The notes beneath the pieces are model-generated. The model ran no database searches. It saw only the letters and a program-made list of their open reading frames with translations, and was not told where the DNA came from. Below, in pieces: positions 24,520 through 32,780 of a stretch of DNA of 33,289 bases (positions within the stretch are counted from its first letter, which is position 1; each line of letters opens with the position of its first letter). Origin of the DNA: Patescibacteria group bacterium (GTDB lineage: Bacteria > Patescibacteriota > Microgenomatia > UBA1406 > GWC2-37-13); the NCBI GenBank assembly GCA_026416975.1, contig JAOAEC010000008.1, positions 1 through 33,289 of the forward strand, written 5' to 3'. Made by a program: the position numbers and the translations under genes.

Positions 24520-27234
24520 ATGATTGACAAATATCAACCGCAGGAATTTGAAAAAAAATGGGTGGAGATTTGGGAGAAAGAAAAAACTTATCAAACTCGA
24601 AAACTCGTTAACTTGTCAACTCAAAAACCTAAACAATATGTTTTATCAATGTTTCCCTATCTGTCTGGTGTTGGTCTTCATGTTGGCCATGTGCGAATTT
24701 ACACTGGCACTGATGTTTTAGCCCGTTTTTTTAGGATGAATGGTTATCCAGTTCTTCATCCGATGGGCTGGGATGCTTTTGGACTACCAGCTGAAAACGC
24801 AGCCATAAAAGCTAAAAAAAATCCAATGGATATGGTGCCGGAGAATATCAAAAATTTTAAGCGCCAGATGAAGATGCTTGGATTTTCTTATGATTGGGAA
24901 AAAGAATTTTCGACAACCGACCCAGAATATTATCGATGGACGCAGTGGCTTTTTATCCAGTTTTTTAAAATGGGTCTTTTGTATAAAAAAGAAATACCAG
25001 TTTATTACTGCCCATCTTGTAAAACTGGTTTGGCAGAAGAGGAAGTTTTGCCAGACGGCACTCATGAACGCTGTGGCAAACCAATCACCAGAAAAACTCT
25101 TCCTCAATGGCTTTTTAAGATTACTTCTTATGCTGATAAACTTTTGGAAGATCTAAAAGATTTAGACTGGCCTGAAGGAATTTTGGAGATGCAAAAAAAC
25201 TGGATTGGAAAAAGCGAAGGAACGGAAATTAAATTCGAAATTCTAAATCCTAAATCCGAAACAAATTCAAAATCAAAAATTAAAAATTCTAAACAATATA
25301 TTCGGGTTTTTACAACTAGGGCTGATACTTTATTTGGAGTAACTGCTTTGGTGGTGGCGCCGGAGCATTGGTTAATTGATGAAATCCTAAATCCTAAATC
25401 CGAAATCCTAAACAAATCCCAAATCTCAAATTCTAAAATAGAAGAAATTAAAAAATATGTTGAAGAAGCAAAAAGAAAGCTAGATTTGGCAAGAACTGAT
25501 TTAGCAAAAGAAAAAACCGGGGTTGATACTGGACTAAAAGCTGTTCATCCTTTAACTGAAGAAAAAATTCCCATTTGGGTAGCTGATTATGTGATTGGTT
25601 GGTATGGCGAAGGAGCAGTGATGGTGGTGCCTGGACATGATGAACGAGATTATGAGTTTGCGAAAAAATTTAATTTACCAATAAAACAAGTAATAATAAA
25701 CGCAAAACGCAATCCGCCAACTGGCGGACAAAACTCAAAACTAAATCAAAACTTAAGCAAAGCTTTTACTGATTATGGAATTTTGATAAATTCTGGTGAG
25801 TTTTCAGGATTGACTTCAAAAGAAGCCATAGAAAAAATAACAGAAAAATTACAATCGTTAAATTTAGGTCAAAAAAAAATAACTTATAAACTTCGCGATT
25901 GGATTTTTTCAAGACAACGCTATTGGGGTGAGCCGATACCGATGATTTTTTGCGCAAATTGCGCAAAAAATCAAGCTCAAAATTCAAAGTTCAAAGTTCA
26001 AAATAAAATGTATGGTTGGTTTCCTGTTTCAGAAAATGAGCTACCTTTAAAACTCCCTTATATCAAATCATACGAACCAACTGAGACCGGCGAGTCACCT
26101 CTGGCAAAAATTTCTGAGTTTGTTAATACTACCTGTCCAAACTGCGGTGGACCGGCCAAAAGAGAGACAGACACAATGCCAAACTGGGCTGGCTCCTGTT
26201 GGTACTTTTTAGCTTTTGCTTTTTCAAAAGCTTTAAATTCTAAATCCAAAATTCCAAATTCTAAACAATCTCAAAATTCTAATGACAAAAATTCAAAAAG
26301 TTTTGAAAATTTAAATTTTAAAAATTCGGATTTATTTAGGATTTGGAATTTAGAGTTTAGTGCTTCATTAAAACATTGGCTTCCGGTTGACTGGTATTTG
26401 GGAGGAGCAGAACATGCAGTTTTACATCTTTTGTATTCCCGCTTTTGGGTGAAAGCTTTGTATGATTTGGGGCTACTTGATTTTAAAGAACCGTTTTTAA
26501 GGTTAAGAAATGTTGGTATGGTTTTGGCTGAGGATCATCGGAAAATGAGCAAAAGTTTTGGCAATGTCATTAATCCTGATGATGTAGTTGCTGAGTATGG
26601 CGCTGATGCTTTGCGTCTTTATGAGATGTTTATGGCACCATTTTCATCTGAGATTGCCTGGTCAACAAAAGCTTTGCAGGGTTGTTATCGGTTTTTAAAA
26701 AGAGTCTGGGAGACATATCAAAAGTTAGAAGTTAAAAATCAAAAGTTAAAAGTTGAAGAAGATAAAGAGTTAGTGGCGAAATTAAACAAAACTATTAAAA
26801 AAGTGACTGAGGATATTGGACAGATTAAATTTAATACTGCTATTGCTTCAATGATGGAATTTTTAAATGAATATGAAAAAAAACCGCAAGAATTATCAAA
26901 AGAAAACGCAAAAAAGTTTTTGCAGATTTTAGCGCCGTTTGCGCCGTTTTTAACTGAGGAGATCTGGAGAGAAGTTTTTGGAGAAAAAGAGTCGATTCAT
27001 TTATCAAAATGGCCTCAGGCTGAAGAGGTAGAGGAGAGCGAGATTATTATTCCGGTGCAGGTGAATGGAAAATTAAGGGGTACAATAAAAGTCAAAAGTC
27101 AAAAGTCAAAAGTCAAAAGTTATATTGAAGCGGAGGTTCTTAAACAAGAAAAAATAAAAAAATATCTTCAAGGAAAAAAATACAAGATGATTTATGTTGA
27201 AGGAAAGGTGGTGAATTTGGTGGTTGGAAGTTAA
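24520..27234 (+). CDS. leuS: Leucyl-tRNA synthetase (start at MIDKYQPQEF)
   Basis: 'YLSGVGLHVGHVRIYTGTDVLARFFRMNGYPVLHPMGWDAFGLPAENAA', 'WIGKSEG', 'HRKMSKSFGNVINPDD'. Confidence 0.96.
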   Translation: MIDKYQPQEFEKKWVEIWEKEKTYQTRKLVNLSTQKPKQYVLSMFPYLSGVGLHVGHVRIYTGTDVLARFFRMNGYPVLHPMGWDAFGLPAENAAIKAKKNPMDMVPENIKNFKRQMKMLGFSYDWEKEFSTTDPEYYRWTQWLFIQFFKMGLLYKKEIPVYYCPSCKTGLAEEEVLPDGTHERCGKPITRKTLPQWLFKITSYADKLLEDLKDLDWPEGILEMQKNWIGKSEGTEIKFEILNPKSETNSKSKIKNSKQYIRVFTTRADTLFGVTALVVAPEHWLIDEILNPKSEILNKSQISNSKIEEIKKYVEEAKRKLDLARTDLAKEKTGVDTGLKAVHPLTEEKIPIWVADYVIGWYGEGAVMVVPGHDERDYEFAKKFNLPIKQVIINAKRNPPTGGQNSKLNQNLSKAFTDYGILINSGEFSGLTSKEAIEKITEKLQSLNLGQKKITYKLRDWIFSRQRYWGEPIPMIFCANCAKNQAQNSKFKVQNKMYGWFPVSENELPLKLPYIKSYEPTETGESPLAKISEFVNTTCPNCGGPAKRETDTMPNWAGSCWYFLAFAFSKALNSKSKIPNSKQSQNSNDKNSKSFENLNFKNSDLFRIWNLEFSASLKHWLPVDWYLGGAEHAVLHLLYSRFWVKALYDLGLLDFKEPFLRLRNVGMVLAEDHRKMSKSFGNVINPDDVVAEYGADALRLYEMFMAPFSSEIAWSTKALQGCYRFLKRVWETYQKLEVKNQKLKVEEDKELVAKLNKTIKKVTEDIGQIKFNTAIASMMEFLNEYEKKPQELSKENAKKFLQILAPFAPFLTEEIWREVFGEKESIHLSKWPQAEEVEESEIIIPVQVNGKLRGTIKVKSQKSKVKSYIEAEVLKQEKIKKYLQGKKYKMIYVEGKVVNLVVGS
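25234..25300. repeat. In-frame heptad-repeat insert 1 in leuS
   Basis: ttcgaaattctaaatcctaaatccgaaacaaattcaaaatcaaaaattaaaaattctaaacaa (FEILNPKSETNSKSKIKNSKQ). Confidence 0.85.
25381..25440. repeat. In-frame heptad-repeat insert 2 in leuS
   Basis: gaaatcctaaatcctaaatccgaaatcctaaacaaatcccaaatctcaaattctaaaata (EILNPKSEILNKSQISNSKI). Confidence 0.88.
25697..25760. repeat. In-frame insert 3 in leuS with hairpin TCCGCCA-AC-TGGCGGA
   Basis: aataaacgcaaaacgcaatccgccaactggcggacaaaactcaaaactaaatcaaaactt (NAKRNPPTGGQNSKLNQNL). Confidence 0.8.
25944..25972. repeat. Perfect 29-nt palindrome in leuS (14-bp arms, 1-nt centre)
   Basis: GATTTTTTGCGCAA A TTGCGCAAAAAATC. Confidence 0.95.
26230..26365. repeat. 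In-frame insert in leuS with inverted heptad arms
   Basis: taaattctaaatccaaaattccaaattctaaacaa ... ttcggatttatttaggatttggaatttagagttta. Confidence 0.8.
27088..27122. repeat. Tandem heptamer GTCAAAA in leuS C-terminus
   Basis: aaagtcaaaagtcaaaagtcaaaagtcaaaagtt (IKVKSQKSKVKS). Confidence 0.92.
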
Positions 27235-27260
27235 AAATTATAATTTTTAAAATTAATATA

Positions 27261-28204
27261 ATGAATGACGCCGAAGCATTATTATCATTTAATGATAAAA
27301 ATGAAGCTAGAAATTATATTATTGAAGGTGTTTTAAAAGTTGAGGCAAGAAAATCACCAGATCATCCACGCCAAGATTTTTGGGGATGTGCTTTAACTCA
27401 AAGTGGAGATACAATAGTTTTTGTTGCTGATGGAGTAAGTAGACCTTTTTCTGGAAGAAATAGATTATCGATCTTTAAAGATTGTGGATTATTTGATGTT
27501 TCTCCTGATGGGCGTAATTTACAATTTCCAAAAAGAGATGATAATGAAAATGATGAAGAAGAAGATAAAGAAGATTTTAAAAGATTTTCTAATAATATAA
27601 ACGAAAAAGCAATATCTTTAAATCCGCCTCGAGCTTTAGCAGAAAAGATTTTTTTAAAATTATCTCAAACGAGTGTGCCATTAACTCAAGAAAATATTAT
27701 TGATATTTTAAATAAAATTATGGAGGAGTTAAAAGAGGATCCATTATTAAAAAGAACACTAGATTTTTTTGCAGAAATAAATCCTATTTCAGTTGAATCT
27801 CGTAATAATCCTCTTTTAATTGCCAGTGCTTTAGGTTTAGTGGTAATACCAAAAGATGATGAACAAAATCTTTTGCTTTAACGATAGGCGATGTTAGAAT
27901 AAGTCAAAAAATTCAAGAAGAAGCAAAAGTAATTGTTGGTGGGCAACATAATAGTTTAGGTTATACTGAAGCTTTAGCTTTAATAAGTAAAAAGGGAGGC
28001 GAAATTGTTACGGGTGAATTTAAACCAAATATTGCGCCTATAATAATAAATAATCATCGTTTGTTAATTGACACAGATGGAGCTTATCTAAATGATTTAG
28101 GTGATGATGCTACTTTAGTTGAGGTTATTGATATTGAAAAATTAAGAGAAAGATTAGAAGAAAATGGTGGTATTATAAGTGAAGAATTAATTATTGATCA
28201 TTAA
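27261..28204 (+). pseudogene. PP2C-like Ser/Thr phosphatase family gene with a frameshift near 27865-27880
   Basis: 'TIVFVADGVSRPFSGR' in first frame; 'TIGDVRISQKIQ...LLIDTDGAYLNDLGDDATLVEVIDIEKLRERLEENGGIISEELIIDH*' in second frame. Confidence 0.65.
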
Positions 28205-28213
28205 TAGATTTAA

Positions 28214-28239
28214 TTTATACCTTTTCTTCTTCTTGTCAA
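28214..28239 (-). promoter_or_regulatory. Orphan GAA-spacer promoter-like element: TTGACA-(14 nt)-TATAAA
   Basis: Minus: TTGACAAGAAGAAGAAAAGGTATAAATTAAATC; no ORF downstream. Confidence 0.4.
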
Positions 28240-28288
28240 TTGGAAAAAATGTACTTAACAAGTACAAAGATTGAGTTTAAATGTATTT

Positions 28289-29423
28289 ATGTACTCCAGA
28301 TTGATTAGAATGCCGGAAAAAACCATTTTTTTTCTTTTTTGGTCCAAGAGGAACAGGAAAAACAACCTGGGTAAAAACAAATTTTCCTGAAAGCCTTTAT
28401 TTAGATCTTCTTAATGCTGAAAATTATACTTATCTTTTAGCTAATCCTTCTCGTCTTGAAGAATTAATTCCTCCAAATTTTTCCCAATGGATTATTATTG
28501 ATGAAATTCAAAAAATACCTTCTCTTTTAGATGAAGTTCACCGGCTAATTGAAGAAAAGCACTATAAATTTATTCTTACTGGTTCTTCTGCCAGAAAACT
28601 TCGCCGGGGCGGTTTTAATTTATTGGCCGGTCGGGCTTTAGTAAAAAATCTTTATCCTTTAATAGCTCAGGAATTAGGCAAAGATTTTAATTTTAACAAT
28701 TATCTTCGCTTTGGCGGACTGCCGGGAGTACTTTTTGCCGAAGACAAAAAAGCATTTTTAAAAAGCTATATCAAAACTTATTTAGAGCAGGAAATCATTT
28801 GGGAGGCAATTACAAGAAATTTATCAGCGTTTAGCCGTTTTTTGGAAGTGGCGAGTTTTTCTCAAGGATCAGTTTTAAATATGTTGGAAGTAGCTCGAGA
28901 AGCAAATTTAGGCAGAAGAATGGTAGAAAACTATTTTTCTGCTTTGGAGGATTTGTTAATTGGAGTAAGAATTCCGGTTTTTTCCAAAAGAGCCAAAAGA
29001 AGATTGGTAGCTCATCGAAAATTTTATTTTTTTGATGTTGGAGTTTATTAGATATTAAGACCGCGCGGTCCTTTTGATCAAGAAGAGTTTGTTGGCGGTG
29101 TTGCTTTAGAAACAGTTTTTTTGCAAAATTTGCAAGCTTTAATTGATTATTTAAATTTAGATTATCAACTATATTACTACCGGACTTTAAGTGGTAATGA
29201 GGTTGATTTTATTCTTTATGGGAAAAAAGGAATAAAAGCTTTTGAGGTCAAAAGCAAAAGAGAAATAACCCCCCTTGATTTAAAAGGACTAAAAAGTTTT
29301 TTAGCTGATTATCCAGAGGCGAAAGGCTATTTAATCTATGGAGGAAAAACAAAACGTTATTTTGAAAAAATTGAGGTTTGGCCGGCTGAAGAAGCATTAA
29401 AGTCGTTGAAAAAGATATTATAA
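28289..29423 (+). pseudogene. DUF4143-type AAA+ ATPase pseudogene (T-tract frameshift and in-frame TAG)
   Basis: MYSRLIRMPEKTIFFLF/GPRGTGKTTWVKTNFPESLYLDLL..WIIIDEIQKIPSLLDEVHRLIEE..FILTGSSARKLRRGG..LLAGRALVKNLYPL..FFDVGVY*ILRPRGPFD..GNEVDFILYGKKGIKAFEVKSKRE. Confidence 0.88.
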
Positions 29424-29549
29424 ATTTAAAAATTAAAAATCAAAAGTTAAAAATTCACTTACGAGGTAGAACCTTAAAAAAAGCCTTGGATACTTTTGAG
29501 AAGAAGAAATATAAAAAATTTATAAATTGGACACAAAATTGAGCATTGA

Positions 29550-30434
29550 TTAATTAAAAGCGTTAAGAAGAGCTTCTGCTTTCTTCTTTTTCCCTTCAGG
29601 TAAATAGGGTAAGTCCACAATTTCTTCTAATGCCGTTTTTATTTTGTCTCGATTATCCCCATTTATTCTAGAAATATTCCTACCGAAATCTGATGATAAG
29701 AAATCTTCTGCGGGTGTTACTGCGGCGCATTGTAAAAGAACTACTACTCTCTCAAACCATTCGTCAGCTCCCTGAGGTAATAATCCATTTTCAATCTTTC
29801 CTCTTATTTTCTCAAGCGCAATTGATATATTTGTTTCATGTTCTGAGGGTGAAAGTGTTTGTAGGTTTATTCCTTCTATTTCTTTTGTTTGCCTTGATAT
29901 TTCTAAGATTTTATTGATAGGTGTTCCTGAAGCAATTGAAGCACACAGGTAATCAAGAGATCTTGCTAAATCAAAGGTTTTTCCGTCGTTTACCTCTTTC
30001 ATTATTTTTCTGATAATAAAATTTGATGTCTCGAAGGCAGAATCGCCCGCAATATAACTGACCCCAGGCAAATAACCTCCTTTTCTCATCGTTTGTGGGT
30101 TATATTCAATTCCACAAAGTTCACATATACCAATAACTAATTCAGGCGCACCCCAATATGTTTTGTCAGCATAAGGAAATTCAAGCAATTTAGAATAAGG
30201 CGGTTTAATTTCAATTCCTGCCTCTCTCAATTTTTTTGCTTGTATTGCTGAATCCAAACTCCAGCTTGCAAGACCTGCTTCTTGAATAATTGCGTAACTA
30301 ACAGGGGTTCCTTCACCTTCAGAAGAAGGAAAAATTTCATTTACTCTTTCTATTAATTGTTTTTCAAAAGGATTCAGTTGAAAAGATGAAAGTTTTCTCC
30401 CATCTACTTTTACTTCATCTGGTGTGGGTTCCAT
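29550..30434 (-). CDS. Hypothetical protein (orphan); start at MEPTPDE
   Basis: Long ORF; the annotated 30506 start translates the promoter ('CIFFPLTRRRRRSK'). Confidence 0.75.
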   Translation of the reverse strand: MEPTPDEVKVDGRKLSSFQLNPFEKQLIERVNEIFPSSEGEGTPVSYAIIQEAGLASWSLDSAIQAKKLREAGIEIKPPYSKLLEFPYADKTYWGAPELVIGICELCGIEYNPQTMRKGGYLPGVSYIAGDSAFETSNFIIRKIMKEVNDGKTFDLARSLDYLCASIASGTPINKILEISRQTKEIEGINLQTLSPSEHETNISIALEKIRGKIENGLLPQGADEWFERVVVLLQCAAVTPAEDFLSSDFGRNISRINGDNRDKIKTALEEIVDLPYLPEGKKKKAEALLNAFN

Positions 30435-30441
30435 TTTTTTC

Positions 30442-30470
30442 ATTTTACTTCTTCTTCTTCTTCTTGTCAA
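30442..30470 (-). promoter_or_regulatory. GAA-spacer promoter: TTGACA-(17 nt)-TAAAAT
   Basis: Minus: TTGACAAGAAGAAGAAGAAGAAGTAAAATGAAAAAAATGGAA; six CTT units on + strand. Confidence 0.78.
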
Positions 30471-30487
30471 GGGGAAAAAAATACAAC

Positions 30488-30516
30488 TTGACTTTACTTT
30501 TGACAAGGGATAAAAT
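30488..30516 (+). promoter_or_regulatory. Promoter TTGACT-N17-TAAAAT, 9 nt from ATG (leaderless), divergent to the GAA promoter
   Basis: ttgactttacttttgacaagggataaaatataagtaatATG. Confidence 0.7.
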
Positions 30517-30525
30517 ATAAGTAAT

Positions 30526-31737
30526 ATGGAAGAAAAAATTTACAAAAGAAAAATTTTTGACGAGATTGTCCAATATCTGGAAACGCGAAATATTGTTGTC
30601 ATTCATGGAGCTAGACAAGTAGGCAAGACTTATCTTTTGTATGATATTGAGAAATATTTAAAGAAAAAGAATAAAAAAACATTTTATTTAGATTTAGAGG
30701 ATTCAAGGGTTTTGGAGATTTTAAATCAAGGAGTAGAGTCGTTTTTAAATTTTTTAAAGGCAGAGGGCGCCTCCTTTGATAAAAAAACTTATGTTTTAAT
30801 TGATGAGATACAATATCTTGAGAATCCGTCTTCCTTTTTAAAGTTAATTTATGATCATTATCCTTATCTTCAACTAATTGTTTCCGGCTCCTCAAGTTTC
30901 GAGATTAGATCAAAGTTTAAAGACAGTTTGGTTGGCCGGACCGTCAACTTTGAGCTTTTTCCTTTGAGTTTTCAAGAATTTTTAGTCTTTAAAGAAAAAA
31001 AAATTGACTTAAAAACAAAATTAACCACTTATCATCTAGATTTATTAATAAATTATTATCACGAATATTTATGGTATGGTGGTTATCCTAAAATAGTTTT
31101 AGAGCCTGATGTAAATAAAAAAGAAAAATATCTTCAACAAATCATTGATACTTATATCAAAAAAGATATTCGCGACTTAGCTAATATTAAAGAAATTCAT
31201 AAATTTAATCAGTTAATAAAAATTTTAGCTTCGCAAAGTGGCCAGCTATTAAACATTGCGGAAATCTCAAGGGTTATCAGCTTATCAAAACAAACAATAG
31301 AGAACTATCTTTTTCTTTTGGAAAACACTTATATTATTAAACTTATCTCTCCTTACTCAACCTCAGCTAAAATTGAGGTTTCAAAAAAACCAAAGATATT
31401 TTTTTATGACAGCGGCATCTTACAAATGCTGGTTTTTAAAAAATTAACCCAGAGCTTTTTAGGAAGTGTTTTTGAAACCAGTATTTTCTCTCAATTGGTA
31501 AAAAAATACGGAAGGAAAAATATCTTTTATTGGCGGAATAAAAATCAAAAAGAGGTTGACTTTATTATTCACAAAAAAGATAAGTTAATACCGGTAGAAG
31601 CAAAATTAAATTTTACTGGCTTTAATTTGAGGACGATGGGGGCTTTTTGTCGGAAATACAAAATTAAAGATTTTGTTATTGTTGGTTTAGGAAAAGAAAA
31701 AGATAGAGAGTATTATAAATGGCCGTGGGAGATTTAA
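30526..31737 (+). CDS. AAA+ ATPase with DUF4143-type C-terminal domain
   Basis: VIHGARQVGKTYLL, YVLIDEIQYLENP, LIVSGSSSFEI, 'YWRNKNQKEVDFIIHKKDKLIPVEAK'. Confidence 0.94.
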   Translation: MEEKIYKRKIFDEIVQYLETRNIVVIHGARQVGKTYLLYDIEKYLKKKNKKTFYLDLEDSRVLEILNQGVESFLNFLKAEGASFDKKTYVLIDEIQYLENPSSFLKLIYDHYPYLQLIVSGSSSFEIRSKFKDSLVGRTVNFELFPLSFQEFLVFKEKKIDLKTKLTTYHLDLLINYYHEYLWYGGYPKIVLEPDVNKKEKYLQQIIDTYIKKDIRDLANIKEIHKFNQLIKILASQSGQLLNIAEISRVISLSKQTIENYLFLLENTYIIKLISPYSTSAKIEVSKKPKIFFYDSGILQMLVFKKLTQSFLGSVFETSIFSQLVKKYGRKNIFYWRNKNQKEVDFIIHKKDKLIPVEAKLNFTGFNLRTMGAFCRKYKIKDFVIVGLGKEKDREYYKWPWEI

Positions 31738-31775
31738 AATAAATTTTATTTTAAAATTATTTAAAATTATTTAAT

Positions 31776-32426
31776 ATGTCAGAATCAGAAGCTCAATTGA
31801 CAAATCAAAATAATATTATCTTTGATTTAAACCAAGATTATGGTTTCTTAAGAAATATAAGAGATCTGGATAGAAGAAGAAAATTTGCTTTTTCTCCAAA
31901 TTTAACTGGTTTCTTTCAAAAACAGATAATAGAAAGATTGCGTGATTTAGGTTTTAATGACACTCAAACAAAATGGTTGTCTTTGTTTTTAGCACCAGAT
32001 TTAAATATTGAGTGTTCGATATCTGATGCTAGGTTTCTTATAGATGCCTTAGGAGAGATAAGGGAATTAACGGAGTTTTCAACGGGTAACAAATTATTAA
32101 TTAAGGGATTTCTTTCTAATCTTATTTCTGCTGCGAGAAAATTTTCTATTAATTTAGGATATTATAAAGATGATAATCATAGAATTGGAGCGTTTTTCGA
32201 TGATAAAAATCTATATGTAAATCCCCCCAATGGATTGAATGGAAGACAATTAATGATGAATTTTATACGAAAGAAATTAATGGAAATAGATATAGATTTA
32301 GAAAGACTTTTAAGCTCTAATTCTTATTTTTTATTTAAAGAAAAGATTGAGGAATTTAAAACTCTTTTATTAAATCGAGCTTGTCTAAAGTCTTTATATG
32401 CTTTATTGAGATTTAAATCTAATTAA
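31776..32426 (+). CDS. Hypothetical protein
   Basis: 216-codon ORF, no recognisable motif. Confidence 0.65.
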   Translation: MSESEAQLTNQNNIIFDLNQDYGFLRNIRDLDRRRKFAFSPNLTGFFQKQIIERLRDLGFNDTQTKWLSLFLAPDLNIECSISDARFLIDALGEIRELTEFSTGNKLLIKGFLSNLISAARKFSINLGYYKDDNHRIGAFFDDKNLYVNPPNGLNGRQLMMNFIRKKLMEIDIDLERLLSSNSYFLFKEKIEEFKTLLLNRACLKSLYALLRFKSN

Positions 32427-32598
32427 AAATCTTTTATATAAACTTAGATTTTATTTTTTTGATTTTGATATTTTCAATTTTAATGTTTTTTTGAGTAAGG
32501 TTTGAAAAAAACTTAAGAAAATACCTGATTTTTTAATTTTCTGCTTGATTATTTTTTTGTGATAAATTTAATACAGAATTTTACCCATATTTTTTAAC

Positions 32599-32627
32599 TT
32601 GCGCAAGAGAAAATGAGGGTTTATAAT
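32599..32627 (+). promoter_or_regulatory. Promoter TTGCGC-N17-TATAAT for tRNA-Gly
   Basis: ttgcgcaagagaaaatgagggtttataat, 23 nt upstream of tRNA. Confidence 0.6.
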
Positions 32628-32650
32628 TTGTTTATAATTAAAGTAAATTT

Positions 32651-32722
32651 GCGGTGGTAGTTCAGTGGTAGAATGTCTCCTTGCCAAGGAGAAGGTCGTG
32701 GGTTCAAATCCCATCCACCGCT
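32651..32722 (+). tRNA. tRNA-Gly (anticodon GCC)
   Basis: GCGGTGGTAGTTCAGTGGTAGAATGTCTCCTTGCCAAGGAGAAGGTCGTGGGTTCAAATCCCATCCACCGCT; complete cloverleaf. Confidence 0.97.
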
Positions 32723-32726
32723 CTAA

Positions 32727-32780
32727 ATGAGTTATTATGTTTATATTTTACAGTCGATTAAAAAAAGGATGATACTATGA
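32727..32780 (+). pseudogene. Short ORF MSYYVYILQSIKKRMIL*, relic of GIY-YIG endonuclease N-terminus or leader peptide of pheS
   Basis: YYVYILQS is the typical GIY-YIG/UPF0213 start; stop overlaps pheS start (ATGA). Confidence 0.55.

Noticed and set aside
24784-26249. Alternative-frame and antisense ORFs inside leuS
   Set aside because: Overlap conserved LeuRS coding sequence; no independent support.
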